Shown here: piece by piece, positions 26,056 to 35,194 of the stretch | How the letters are laid out: each line of letters opens with the position of its first letter | How positions within the stretch are numbered: position 1 is the stretch's first letter | Assembly (NCBI RefSeq): GCF_947493425.1 | Contig: NZ_CANLRP010000037.1 | Span: 1 to 57,483, forward strand | DNA length: 57,483 nt | Origin: an uncultured Microscilla sp. | GTDB taxonomy: Bacteria; Bacteroidota; Bacteroidia; Cytophagales; Microscillaceae | Direction: 5' to 3' | Notes under the pieces: generated by a model | Seen by the model: the letters and a program-made list of their open reading frames with translations, nothing else | The model's database searches: none | Told to the model about the DNA's origin: nothing | Translations under genes and position numbers: made by a program

Positions 26056-27792
26056 TTAAAACTTCTGATTATATACCACCCAATACCTCTCCGGACGGGT
26101 TTTGTCTGTAATGAAACCGTCTACTGAACGCGATTGGGCAAACACCTTGTCAGACAAGTGTATATAATACTGGTAAGTAATGGGGCTCTTATAATTATAA
26201 GGGCAGTAATAACAAAGCTTTTGATGCATATATGCCCTAAACTGCATATACATCTCTTCGTTGAGCACAATGGCTATGGGCTCTTGAGCATCATATAATT
26301 TTTTGAGTTGGAGAAAATGCTCCCCTTTTAAGTGGTTATAAGGACTCAATTTTTGATAAGGGCGATCTACCGAAATTATATAAAAAGGCATAGAAGGCAA
26401 AAACTCATGGGCAAGTACTACCTTGGTTTTTGCTGGAGTGGTTTTTTCAATCAATTGGGCTACTTGCCGAGTGGCCGAACGTGACTTATCCAACGAAGGC
26501 ACAATCAGGCCCCAGGCAATAAGAAAAAAGCCCAATGCACTGACTAAACTGCCCTTGAGCCCTTGGTCTACCGCCCCTTTTTTATAGTTTATAAAATTAT
26601 AAATGCTTAATCCACCCCAAAGTACCGCCAGTGTCACAGCTGCTACAATGCCTAATGTATCTAAAAACAAAATGCTGCCTGCTACAAGCCCCACTGAAAC
26701 AATAAGTGCCAATACTAAATAAATATAAAGGCCCACCCGCAAAACCTTGAGTTGGGTAAAGTCTGTTGCTTTTACCTGTAGTATTTGTCGGGCAATAATG
26801 ACTGCTACCGCCGGATAAGCCCCCAACGCATACGAAGGCAGTTTGCTGGATACTAACTCATATACAAACCAACCTGCACTGAGCCAGGCAAGCATATACC
26901 AATAATAATCGTCGTTTTTCTTTTTACGCCAACGGCTAAATAAGTCTCCCAAGCCTTTGGGGAAGTACATAAGCCAAGGTAAAAAAGCAATGCAAAATAC
27001 CAATAAAAAATAACCTGGAGGGCCAGTTTGTCCAAACACATTACCGCTTACTCTTTTGAGTATATACCAATCAATTAACCAAGTGATAAATTTACCCCCA
27101 TCGGCTTGCCAGGCAGCTTGCCCCCATACATACAAAGGCACCAACGTAAGTGGTACAAAAAACCAAGGGTGTAGGTGTACCAGCCGCCAACGCTTTGAAT
27201 GAAATATGAACAGCATACCCACCATGCCAAATACTAAAATAAGCACTGGAGGTCCTTTAACCATTATGCCTCCACTTACCATTAGCCAAAGCAACAAAGT
27301 CCACTTCAAGGCAGGGCGATGCATAAAATTGAGCAAAGCAAGGGCTGCCCCTGTTTCAAAAAACATCAGTGTAGCATCAGTGACCCCTATTTTGGCAAGG
27401 CTGGGCAGAAACAAAGACGACAGCATTAAGACTGTAGCCAGTAGTGAGGTTTCGCGCCCAAATAGGTTTTTGCCCAAGGCAAACAGCATGTAGCCTGCCA
27501 ATAACAGGGCTAGTACACTGGAAAAACGTGTGGCAAATTCATTTTCGCCAAACAACCAAAATGATCCGGCGATTGCCCAAAAGTGAAGTGGCGTTTTTCG
27601 GTGAGGTTCCGACCAATCAAACTCAGGTACAACCCAATTACCGGTTTTTCGCATATTGTGGGCAAATCCGGCATAAGCCGATTCATCCTGATCCCAAAAA
27701 GAGATAGACCAGTTATTGATAAATAAATTGAGCACAATAATACCTATAACCAGGTACAAAAAACGCTTGTTTTGGACTATGGCTTGCATCAA
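26056..27792 (-). CDS. GT39/ArnT-like membrane glycosyltransferase
   Basis: 578 aa with about eleven to thirteen membrane helices. After TM1 the first periplasmic loop carries the GT-C catalytic motif FWDQDESAYAG (Asp36-Glu37), followed by EPHRKTPLHFWAIAGSFWLFGENEFATRFSS, the standard ArnT/PMT_2 segment. KGPPVLILV and SKLPSYALGAYPAVA also match this family. A soluble C-terminal domain (about 440-578) follows. It should use a polyprenyl-phosphate sugar on the periplasmic face to modify a lipid or other acceptor. The gene is convergent with the GT2 gene; no other pathway genes adjoin. Confidence 0.88.
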   Translation of the reverse strand: MMQAIVQNKRFLYLVIGIIVLNLFINNWSISFWDQDESAYAGFAHNMRKTGNWVVPEFDWSEPHRKTPLHFWAIAGSFWLFGENEFATRFSSVLALLLAGYMLFALGKNLFGRETSLLATVLMLSSLFLPSLAKIGVTDATLMFFETGAALALLNFMHRPALKWTLLLWLMVSGGIMVKGPPVLILVFGMVGMLFIFHSKRWRLVHLHPWFFVPLTLVPLYVWGQAAWQADGGKFITWLIDWYILKRVSGNVFGQTGPPGYFLLVFCIAFLPWLMYFPKGLGDLFSRWRKKKNDDYYWYMLAWLSAGWFVYELVSSKLPSYALGAYPAVAVIIARQILQVKATDFTQLKVLRVGLYIYLVLALIVSVGLVAGSILFLDTLGIVAAVTLAVLWGGLSIYNFINYKKGAVDQGLKGSLVSALGFFLIAWGLIVPSLDKSRSATRQVAQLIEKTTPAKTKVVLAHEFLPSMPFYIISVDRPYQKLSPYNHLKGEHFLQLKKLYDAQEPIAIVLNEEMYMQFRAYMHQKLCYYCPYNYKSPITYQYYIHLSDKVFAQSRSVDGFITDKTRPERYWVVYNQKF

Positions 27793-27852
27793 GTGTTATT
27801 TTACGTGTTTTGGATTGATCAAAAAAAGATAGGAGGGAGGGCTACGGCATAA

Positions 27853-28059
27853 TTAGTCAATTTCTACCCTCACCGAAATAGTAAGCATAATCTGATCTTG
27901 ACTAATATTTTGATGAGTTGCCAATTTTTCGAGCAACTCTTTTTTTATACCCGCTATTTTAGGTCCTGTGGTAGTTATGTCAGGTAACTCCTCTATTTTG
28001 GCACGAAAGCCAGTAGAGGCTGGTTCTAGTACGGCAGTAAATGCGAATTTATTATTCAT
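27853..28059 (-). CDS. Small HicB-like protein, hypothetical
   Basis: 68 aa. The sequence begins FAFTAVLEPASTGFRAKIEELPDI and continues with a helix (IAGIKKELLEKLATHQ) and a C-terminal strand (TISVRVEID). This beta-beta-beta-alpha-beta order resembles the N-terminal half of HicB-type antitoxins. There is no DNA-binding domain and no hicA toxin beside it, so it is at most an orphan member of the fold. It lies 60 bp upstream of the ArnT-like gene on the same strand and may be co-transcribed with it. Confidence 0.6.
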   Translation of the reverse strand: MNNKFAFTAVLEPASTGFRAKIEELPDITTTGPKIAGIKKELLEKLATHQNISQDQIMLTISVRVEID

Positions 28060-28291
28060 TTTATATAAACGATGTCAATGGGGGGCAAATTTAGGCTTTT
28101 TCGTAGCCAAAACAAAGGTGAAAGTGAAGGGGAGGGCAAATTTAAAACAACAAAACTTGAAGCATAAGCAGAAGCATGGACTTATTTTTATTAGATCAAA
28201 AACGTAACCCCTTGACTTATAGAGTCATTTGAATGAAAACCAAGTCCCTAATTTATATCTGAAAATCAAGGAGTTGGTCGTATATTATATA

Positions 28292-29101
28292 TTACTTAAT
28301 CAAGCTTACCTTGATATTCTTATTTTCAATCTTAGACAAAAGTTTTAGGTTGCCAGCTTCAAATATCTTGGCCAATGTTGTGAGATCAACTCCTTTTTCA
28401 GCCTTATAATTTTCATAGTCCAAAAATGTAATGCCCTCAATGGTACGTGGGTTATAAGCAACCCTAAACCTTACTCCACCCTCGTGTACTTTGTAAGAGT
28501 AAGCAAAGTAATCCATCGTGTTTTTTTCTTTGTGCATCCAATACATATATACATCTGAGTGGTCTTCTCCTCCCCCCTCTTGTTTAAATGTTACCTGTAT
28601 TTGGTGGTAGGGTTGCCCTTTGATGGTGGTTTCGCCCATATATTTTTTTATTACTGCATTGTCGTTTAAATTAAAAGGCAAAAACATAAAGTACACTACT
28701 GAGTTGATGGAGTTTGAATATTTATTTGCCCATTCTTTATTCACTGTTACTTCCTTACCTTCTACTTTTCTTGTAAACCCTTCATTTGTTAACACATCAT
28801 GTACCTGCCCCAGTGAATCATGTTTGAAACTACGCTCGTATTGATACTTTCCTCCGTTGCGTTTATAGGTGTAATGAATGTCTCGGAAGTCGAACGATAC
28901 CTGAGCTTTTTTGTACAAATCACCCCCATGTTGAGCAATCACAGCATTCACTACCTTTTGCTCTTTGGTAAGATATAGGCTGTTTTTTTCAGATGTGTTA
29001 TTGGCTTTTTCCTGGGAGGTATTTTTTTGTTGTTGAGGAGCACAGGCGGTCAAAAGCCAACCTGCAATTAAGATGAAAATGAGGGAAGTACGTATATCCA
29101 T
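28292..29101 (-). CDS. DUF6503-type lipoprotein
   Basis: 269 aa. The lipobox LLTAC puts the acylated Cys at 20. A Ser/Asn/Lys-rich linker (to about 45) is followed by a domain starting VVNAVIAQHGGDLYKKAQVSFDFRD, then EGFTRKVEGKEVTV, FMFLPFNLNDNAVIKKYMGE and IKGQPYHQIQVTFKQEGGGEDHSDVYMYW. The AHGG..Y..A opening and the later pattern are those of a Bacteroidota lipoprotein family now called DUF6503, whose fold recalls LolA/LppX-like lipid carriers. The function is unknown. No operon partner is evident. Confidence 0.75.
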   Translation of the reverse strand: MDIRTSLIFILIAGWLLTACAPQQQKNTSQEKANNTSEKNSLYLTKEQKVVNAVIAQHGGDLYKKAQVSFDFRDIHYTYKRNGGKYQYERSFKHDSLGQVHDVLTNEGFTRKVEGKEVTVNKEWANKYSNSINSVVYFMFLPFNLNDNAVIKKYMGETTIKGQPYHQIQVTFKQEGGGEDHSDVYMYWMHKEKNTMDYFAYSYKVHEGGVRFRVAYNPRTIEGITFLDYENYKAEKGVDLTTLAKIFEAGNLKLLSKIENKNIKVSLIK

Positions 29102-29244
29102 GATTTTGTATTGTTAGTAATTTTACAATACTAAAATACGGAGAAGAAGTAAGGTCATATAGTCACCTCTAAGGCTTTAACACCCTTTTAACACCTGTTG
29201 TGTAATGATATTTTGAATAAAAAAGAAGGGATATACAACAGTAC

Positions 29245-29503
29245 TAAAAAACGTCAAATCATTGAGAATTAAAGAAGAGAAGTAAACCTGTATTATGTGA
29301 CCTTAAATCAATAGACAAATACAAAGAGGTGTTTAGAGAGGAAGCAGGCAGCTACAATATTTTTATGCGTAAAATGGGAGAGGTATTTTAATTTAACTTG
29401 GTATTATGTGCTTGCCAGCAAAGGAGAGTATTTGTACAGTTTGTTTGCCAATGCCTGCAACAAATATTTTGTATGGGATTGTGAAAATGAGTTGCCTTTT
29501 TAG
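29245..29503 (+). pseudogene. Possible decayed coding remnant (frameshifted)
   Basis: Within the 471-bp gap 29102-29572 one frame is open without ATG from about 29264 to TAA 29389-29391. It ends with a protein-like segment (KYKEVFREEAGSYNIFM). The frame shifted by one then continues to TAG 29501-29503 with RYFNLTWYYVLASKGEY and NKYFVWDCENELPF. Joining the two near 29380 gives one plausible polypeptide. The opposite strand is also open over part of this region, so coding origin is uncertain. No family recognised. Nothing else is seen in the gap. Confidence 0.3.
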
Positions 29504-29572
29504 CCACAGATAGTTAATTACTGATTCTTGTGTTACGTCAATAATTAACCATCTGACAGAGTAAACTTTGAG

Positions 29573-30190
29573 TTAGTTTTTTGTTTTCTTTTTCTGTAAC
29601 GCATGAAACTCTTCTATTTCTTTTCTGATTTTTCCGGTATTTATTTCTACTTTCAGAATAAAAAAAGAATTGTTGTCGTCATGGGGCAAAAAGTGATAAT
29701 CGTGTTTTCCCGTAGTTTTCCGGGCAATGTCAATCAAACCTAAGCCAGCCCCTCCTTTGGTAGACAATTTACCTTCTTTGATTTGCTTGCGATACATTTC
29801 TTTGAGCTCTGTTTTGCTTGCTGCGTTAATACGCTGGAGCATATCTTCAAGAATCGGTTGTTTTTCTCTCGATACCTTATTCGAGGTTATTACATAATAT
29901 GTATCATCTTTTTTACCAATCATAAACAACCCTTTTCCTATAGAGCCTTGTTCGGCAATTTCGTCAGAGTGTTTATTCATGTTTTGTAAGGTCTCTACCA
30001 TTACATGATACACTTTACGCTTCACCGACAGTTCTTCTTGGTTTTTATCCATGTCATCTTCTGCCATAGAAGTAAACATTTTGGTAATTTGATGACTAAA
30101 TTCACCCAGGTATACCAAAGAAATCCCATTGGTTACGAGTTCATCATAAATAGTGAGTACCGATTTTATAAATCTGACATCTAATTTCAT
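29573..30190 (-). CDS. SiaB-type protein kinase (DUF6272)
   Basis: 205 aa, cytoplasmic. The layout matches SiaB-family kinases, which are degenerate GHKL folds: SLVYLGEFSHQITKMFTSMAED near the N-terminus, an N-box-like helix VYHVMVETLQNMNKHSDE (about 75-92), GSIGKGLFMIGKKDDTYYVITSNKV, and a glycine-rich ATP-lid GGAGLGLIDIARKT (about 151-164). In Pseudomonas aeruginosa SiaB phosphorylates SiaC, and the PP2C phosphatase SiaA reverses this. A SiaC homologue is encoded at 35805 and five SiaA-class phosphatases at 432-17880. The gene is monocistronic, with a 9-bp inverted repeat about 45 bp upstream. Family assignment is by motif and size. Confidence 0.78.
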   Translation of the reverse strand: MKLDVRFIKSVLTIYDELVTNGISLVYLGEFSHQITKMFTSMAEDDMDKNQEELSVKRKVYHVMVETLQNMNKHSDEIAEQGSIGKGLFMIGKKDDTYYVITSNKVSREKQPILEDMLQRINAASKTELKEMYRKQIKEGKLSTKGGAGLGLIDIARKTTGKHDYHFLPHDDNNSFFILKVEINTGKIRKEIEEFHALQKKKTKN

Positions 30191-30234
30191 AGGGGTAAAA
30201 AATCTTAGAAGACCTTAAAAAATTTGGATGTAAA

Positions 30235-30274
30235 ACTGAAAGTTATTGGATAGAATAAAGTATTTACTTTCAGT
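30235..30274. repeat. 9-bp inverted repeat upstream of the SiaB-type gene
   Basis: ACTGAAAGT at 30235-30243 and its exact complement ACTTTCAGT at 30266-30274 are separated by 22 bp. On the minus strand a TAACTTTC box (one mismatch to TAnnTTTG) overlaps the arm nearer the gene, so the repeat may be an operator over the promoter. Confidence 0.4.
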
Positions 30275-30452
30275 CACGCGAGTTAATATGATTGATGTTT
30301 GCCTTTTTTCAAATCAGGTATAGCAATTACCATTCTTAAATATACAAAACATTTCAAATTATTTTGGAAAAAGCATTCAAGATTCTTAGATATATTCTCA
30401 ACAACGAAGGCAACAGGGAAATGAAGAGGATAGAACTTGAACAAATACTTGC

Positions 30453-31103
30453 TTACTTTTTAGGAGGAGGAAAAGCCTTAGGTGCAATACCTGTGTTGTG
30501 ATATATTTCTGCTACGGTAGTTTCAAGGTTTATCAAAGGAATAGATACCAGGCTTTCCAAAGCGTCAAAATTTTCGTACCCCCAAGGGGCAGACGTTTGG
30601 CTACGTGTGTACAGCTCCACCCGGAAAGTGTATTGAGATACCATCAAATATACTTGTAGGGTGGGTACTTGCATGTATTTTTTGAGCTTACAATGGCGAT
30701 CAAATTCATCAGTGATTTTAGATAGTACTTCTACCGCAAGCAACGGCTCTCGTTTAAAGCCCACCGGACAGTCTTCATCGGGGTATTGGGTAATAAACAA
30801 GTCAGGACTGGGGTAAAACCGATCTTTGATGGCTTCAAAACGAACTCCATCGCTGTAGAGCAAATAAGGAGGGGCATCATCTTGCCCAGTAACAGTAGCT
30901 GCCTCATTATTTTTCAAATGCTCAGCAAAAATATTGACAAGGTTGGAGGCAATCAACTGATGATTTTTAGTCGTGTTTGCTACAGATAACCAATCTGAGT
31001 AGAAATGTTCCTTGCTAAGATCCAGCGTACCCTTCAGTTTCAGGTATTCTATTGGAGAGTATAATTTATTTGATGCATTTATCATAGATGCTGTTTGTCT
31101 CAT
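30453..31103 (-). CDS. Uma2-family (DUF820) putative endonuclease
   Basis: 216 aa. Conserved Uma2 features are visible: KNHQLIASNLVNIFAEHL (about 46-63), FYPSPDLFITQYPDED (Asp of the PD-(D/E)xK-like site), EPLLAVEVLSKITDEFDRHCKLKKYM (Glu and Lys positions) and LQVYLMVSQYTFRVELYTR. The family has a restriction-endonuclease-like fold, but its biological role is not settled; many copies occur in cyanobacteria and Bacteroidota. A second in-frame Met (residue 7) is an alternative start. No partner gene adjoins. Confidence 0.85.
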   Translation of the reverse strand: MRQTASMINASNKLYSPIEYLKLKGTLDLSKEHFYSDWLSVANTTKNHQLIASNLVNIFAEHLKNNEAATVTGQDDAPPYLLYSDGVRFEAIKDRFYPSPDLFITQYPDEDCPVGFKREPLLAVEVLSKITDEFDRHCKLKKYMQVPTLQVYLMVSQYTFRVELYTRSQTSAPWGYENFDALESLVSIPLINLETTVAEIYHNTGIAPKAFPPPKK

Positions 31104-31286
31104 TAAGCCTTAATCTTACTATGCCTTTTAATAGTTACGTAATATAGTGGCAAGGGGTCATGATCTCCTGTTGAGATGTGTATATCATTTCACAACAAAT
31201 ATGCCATGGTAAAGGTAAAATACTTGATTACCATCGATTAATATCTGATAGCAAAGCCAATGAGCAAAAAAGAAGATAAAAGTTGT

Positions 31287-32141
31287 TTAAGAGCCAGAGA
31301 TTACCTGATGTGTTTCTATGCGCCAATCAGTGCCCGAACCCATACCGTATACCTTGGCAAAATCACCTTGGTTAATTGCCAGCCCCAGGTTACCCTGTGA
31401 ATCTTGGTATAACAAAGGAGTTCCTGCACTTTTAAACCCAAAGCTTTTCACTATTCCAAGTGTTTCGGCAAATACAGGTGTTTCTTTGTGCCAAACCCTT
31501 ACCTGAAGCATAGATTTTTGATCCACACTCGCTCCCAAAGCATCTATCCAGGAATAAGGAATATTAGTAACAATATTGCCATAAGGGTGCTCTATCTTAG
31601 TAATGATTCCTTTTAGTCCTGCATCAGGCAATATTTCAGCTTCGGGTATGTGTAGTTGGATCAAAGGTTTTATGTGTTTTTTTCCTACATCATCAAGCCT
31701 TAGTTTACCACTGGCAAGTAACGCCCCCACATACACATATACATCTCTGCCATGAAATGTATGGAAAGAGTCAGAACCAGGACGTCGGTGTATTGCTTCG
31801 TCAATAAGGTATACGTTTTTAATGCCTTGCTCTTGAGCTACCAGAGTAAGAGTGCCATTGTCTGGAGTGACAATCAGATGGTCATTATTGGTAAGCGCCA
31901 CTACTGAACGGCGTTTAGTACCTACTCCTGGGTCAATTACTGCCACAAACACAGTTCCGGGGCTCCAGTAAGGAATAGTATGGGCCAGTGTTTGACTAGC
32001 TTCCCAAATATTAAAAGGAGCAATTTCGTGCGTAAGATCTATGATAGGCAACGCAGGGTTTATTCCTAAAGCGACCCCTTTCATACTGGCCACAAATCGG
32101 TCTCGTAACCCAAAATCAGTCATTAAAACTAAAGCATTCAT
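31287..32141 (-). CDS. S-adenosyl-L-methionine hydrolase (adenosine-forming), DUF62
   Basis: 284 aa, full length for the family. Family motifs: LMTDFGLRDRFVASMKGV at the N-terminus, IDLTHEI, VFVAVIDPGVGTKRRSVV, TPDNGTLT, and SFHTFHGRDVY. These include the Asp, Arg and His that activate water in the N-terminal domain; the C-terminal domain binds the adenine side (IEHPYGNIVTNIP). The enzyme cleaves SAM to adenosine and methionine. It starts 9 bp after the stop of the upstream GT4 gene, so the two form an operon, although no common pathway is evident. Confidence 0.9.
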   Translation of the reverse strand: MNALVLMTDFGLRDRFVASMKGVALGINPALPIIDLTHEIAPFNIWEASQTLAHTIPYWSPGTVFVAVIDPGVGTKRRSVVALTNNDHLIVTPDNGTLTLVAQEQGIKNVYLIDEAIHRRPGSDSFHTFHGRDVYVYVGALLASGKLRLDDVGKKHIKPLIQLHIPEAEILPDAGLKGIITKIEHPYGNIVTNIPYSWIDALGASVDQKSMLQVRVWHKETPVFAETLGIVKSFGFKSAGTPLLYQDSQGNLGLAINQGDFAKVYGMGSGTDWRIETHQVISGS

Positions 32142-32150
32142 ATTGATGGT

Positions 32151-33116
32151 TTAAAATTGATATCGCTTAAACTTTTTGGTGAGCGTTGATTGAGGCTTGG
32201 CAGCATTGATACTTTCACCATTTAGAACCTTCTCATAGTACGTCAAGTACTTGTCTGTCATTTGTTTTGCCGAAAAATTGTCGCAAACATATTCGTGGCA
32301 GGTTTGAGCGTTAAAGTCCTGTAAGTTTTGAACGGCAGCCACCAACTCATCCTTACTATTAGATAAAAAGCCCACTTCTTTAGTGATAATTTCGGGCAAC
32401 GACCCATAACAAGTGCCAAATACAGGCGCACCAAAATACAAGCTTTCGATCATGGCCAAACCAAAAGGCTCATCCCAGAGCACTGGAAACAACAAAGCTT
32501 TACTATGTCGTAGCAGTTCAAGCTTATCTTCACCCCCTACCATTCCTTTGTATATAGTATTGTCTTTTTGAAAACTCAACAAAGGTTTTTTCTTTTCTGC
32601 TCCTCCTGCTACCAATGTTTCTCCGGTTTTATTGGCTATATATTGGCATCCTTTCAAGTTCTTTTCTTTTCTGTCTTGCCCCAAAAAAAGCAAGTGTTGT
32701 CTCGACGCATTTAATGCAATGGTTCCGTAGTCGTCTAACCCTAACCCATTGTATACAAAGGCTTCTGCTTGATGGCGTTGTGCGTGATTATGTGATACAA
32801 AAATAGTATGAATATCATATTCTTCACCCAGACCACTATTGCCATGCATGGTTACCACATAAGGCTTGCTCAATGGCTGAGTAATAGGAAGGTGGGCATG
32901 TACTATGTCTATATCCTCAGGAATTTGCTCATCGAGGTGTTGTTGTGGGTTGTATGTAAGTACTTGAGCAAAATCTGAGTATGACCCCTCAGGCACCAAT
33001 AAGGTGATTTGATGCCCCCTTTTGTGCAGCTCTTTACTCAACCACCATACTACTCGTTCAGTACCACCGTATTTTTGCACAGGCACCTTGCCATTACAAA
33101 TTTGTAAAATATGCAT
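32151..33116 (-). CDS. GT4-family glycosyltransferase (GT-B fold)
   Basis: About 321 aa from the ATG at 33116 (MHILQICNGKVPVQKYGGTERVVWWLS), which is the normal GT4 N-terminus with the glycine-rich loop. A longer in-frame start at 33191 adds 25 unrelated residues. The C-terminal Rossmann domain contains LLFLGQDRKEKNLKG, the LLFPVLWDEPFGLAMIESLYFGAPVFG segment (E-x7-E catalytic region) and GSLPEII. It is likely a retaining enzyme using a nucleotide sugar. Length is slightly short but complete. Operon with the SAM hydrolase gene downstream. Confidence 0.85.
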   Translation of the reverse strand: MHILQICNGKVPVQKYGGTERVVWWLSKELHKRGHQITLLVPEGSYSDFAQVLTYNPQQHLDEQIPEDIDIVHAHLPITQPLSKPYVVTMHGNSGLGEEYDIHTIFVSHNHAQRHQAEAFVYNGLGLDDYGTIALNASRQHLLFLGQDRKEKNLKGCQYIANKTGETLVAGGAEKKKPLLSFQKDNTIYKGMVGGEDKLELLRHSKALLFPVLWDEPFGLAMIESLYFGAPVFGTCYGSLPEIITKEVGFLSNSKDELVAAVQNLQDFNAQTCHEYVCDNFSAKQMTDKYLTYYEKVLNGESINAAKPQSTLTKKFKRYQF

Positions 33117-33225
33117 ATATAATATACTTAAAAAATGTCTGCTGTGAGAAAGAACAAATGTAGAAAAATATTGATTGCTTAAAGGGCTCATAAACGACCC
33201 TTTGTCAAATTGTTATCAGAGATTA

Positions 33226-33254
33226 CTGTTTTTTTAACAAAAGCGCTAACTTTG
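33226..33254 (+). promoter_or_regulatory. Probable promoter of the ABC exporter gene
   Basis: TAACTTTG at 33247-33254 matches the -7 consensus. The upstream element is only ACTG/CTG (33226-33228) at 18 nt, so the -33 match is weak. Distance to the ATG is about 53 bp. Confidence 0.4.
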
Positions 33255-33306
33255 CGGCTTTATTGGGCATTATCTACAAAAGTGACCATTATTTAAATAC
33301 ACCTGA

Positions 33307-35139
33307 ATGAAGACTTTTTTTAGAATACTTTCATTTGCTCAGCCTCTGAGCAAATATGCTATTCCTTACTTTATATACTCCATATTTGCCACCATATTTG
33401 GGGTGCTTAACTTTACCCTCTTAATTCCCCTTTTAAAAGTATTATTTGGTAAAGCAGAGGTGACAGAAGTTCCAAAAGAACCAGTTTTTGAACTGAGCAA
33501 AGCATTTCAATACTTACTCGATTATTTTAATTATTTTTTCAAAAAACTGGTACTTACCGAAGGTGCCTACTCAGCCTTGATATTTGTTTGTATTATATTT
33601 CTTGCGTCTATTTTTTTATCCAATATATTCCTTTATTTATCTATAAGGGTAAAAGAGTATATGCGGGCAAGGGTGATAGAAAATGTGAGAGCTACTTTTT
33701 TTGAGAAAGTCACTTCTTTGCACCTGGGCTATTTTTCTGACCAAAAGAAAGGCGATTTAATGTCGCGTATCACCAGTGATGCCAATTACCTGGAGTGGGC
33801 AGTGATTCATAGCTTAGAGCTACTTTTCAAACACCCCATACAATTGGTAAGTTTCTTCATTGTACTATTTTATATTTCGGTTCCACTCACCTTGTTTACA
33901 CTGGTATTTTTACCTGTATCTGCTACCATTATTGCTTTTCTGAACAACAAGCTCAAAAAACAATCTTACTCACTGCAAGAGTCTCAAGCGGTGATTATGA
34001 GTATATTGGATGAAACACTCGGTGGCTTAAGGGTCATCAAAGGCTTTAATGCGATTGGTTATATAAGGAACAAATTTGACAAAGAAAATAAACATTATGG
34101 CGATGTGGTACGTGCAATGGCTCGTACCCGCGAAATGGCATCACCTATATCAGAGGCTACCGGAGCTTTGGTAGTGGTAGGTATATTATTGTATGGTGGT
34201 AGCCTTATACTACGAGAACAACCGTTATTGCAACCTACCGAGTTTATTACTTATATTATTTTATTCTCGCAAGTAATGCGTCCTGCAAAGGGATTAACTG
34301 TAGCTTCAAGTGGCGTACAAGTAGGTTTGGCAGCAGGCAATCGTATTTTTAATATTCTGGACGAAGCCGTGAAAATTAACGACAAAGAAAATGCTCTAGA
34401 GTTAGAAGAGTTTAAAAGCGAGATTGAGTTCAAAGATGTACACTTTCGCTATGAAGAAGATTGGGTACTCAAAGGGATTAACTTTAAACTGGAAAAGGGT
34501 AAAACTGTAGCCTTGGTAGGCAAAACCGGAAGTGGTAAGTCTACCATTGCCGATTTGATTCCTCGCTTTTATGATATACAAAAAGGTGGAATTTATATTG
34601 ATGGTGAGAATCTACAGGATTATCGATTAGGTTCGGTATTGCAGCATATTGGTATTGTAAGCCAGGAAGCGGTATTGTTTAATGATACTATATTCAATAA
34701 TATTGCTTTTTCGGTAGAAGATGCCACGCATGCAGAAGTAGAAAGGGCGGCAAAAATAGCCAATGCCCACGATTTTATTATAGAAAAGCCTCAAGGGTAT
34801 CAGACCTTAGTAGGAGATAGAGGCGATAAGTTGTCGGGCGGACAACGACAACGAATTACAATTGCAAGGGCAGTACTTAAAAACCCTTCTATTCTGTTAT
34901 TAGATGAAGCCACTGCAGCGATGGATCCTAAAACAGAGCAATTGGTACAAGATGCTATTAATAACCTGATGCAAAACAGGACATCTTTAGTGATTGCCCA
35001 TCGTTTGAGCACCATTCAGAATGCAGATGAAATATTAGTGGTAAGAGAAGGACACATTGTAGAGCGTGGAACTCACGCCGAATTGCTATTGCAGGAGAAT
35101 GGAGAATATGCTGATTTACACGCAAGTGGGATAAGATAA
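33307..35139 (+). CDS. MsbA-like ABC exporter half-transporter
   Basis: 610 aa, a fused transmembrane-ATPase half transporter. About six membrane helices (residues 15-325) are followed by the nucleotide-binding domain: Walker A VGKTGSGKST near 405, Q loop GIVSQEAVLFND, signature LSGGQRQRITIARA near 510, Walker B ILLLDEATAAMD and H loop IAHRLSTI. It should act as a homodimer exporting a lipid, lipid-linked glycan or drug across the inner membrane. Lipid A core flipping (MsbA) is the common role for single copies like this, but substrate cannot be read from the sequence. The next gene is 55 bp downstream and may be co-transcribed. Confidence 0.92.
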   Translation: MKTFFRILSFAQPLSKYAIPYFIYSIFATIFGVLNFTLLIPLLKVLFGKAEVTEVPKEPVFELSKAFQYLLDYFNYFFKKLVLTEGAYSALIFVCIIFLASIFLSNIFLYLSIRVKEYMRARVIENVRATFFEKVTSLHLGYFSDQKKGDLMSRITSDANYLEWAVIHSLELLFKHPIQLVSFFIVLFYISVPLTLFTLVFLPVSATIIAFLNNKLKKQSYSLQESQAVIMSILDETLGGLRVIKGFNAIGYIRNKFDKENKHYGDVVRAMARTREMASPISEATGALVVVGILLYGGSLILREQPLLQPTEFITYIILFSQVMRPAKGLTVASSGVQVGLAAGNRIFNILDEAVKINDKENALELEEFKSEIEFKDVHFRYEEDWVLKGINFKLEKGKTVALVGKTGSGKSTIADLIPRFYDIQKGGIYIDGENLQDYRLGSVLQHIGIVSQEAVLFNDTIFNNIAFSVEDATHAEVERAAKIANAHDFIIEKPQGYQTLVGDRGDKLSGGQRQRITIARAVLKNPSILLLDEATAAMDPKTEQLVQDAINNLMQNRTSLVIAHRLSTIQNADEILVVREGHIVERGTHAELLLQENGEYADLHASGIR

Positions 35140-35194
35140 TTGAAAAACAGGACTCATATTAAAACAAAGACATACAACTGAATGATTTAATTCT

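Noticed and set aside
27853..28059. HicAB toxin-antitoxin module
   Set aside because: No HicA-like toxin adjoins, and the protein lacks a DNA-binding domain; only a loose HicB-fold resemblance remains.
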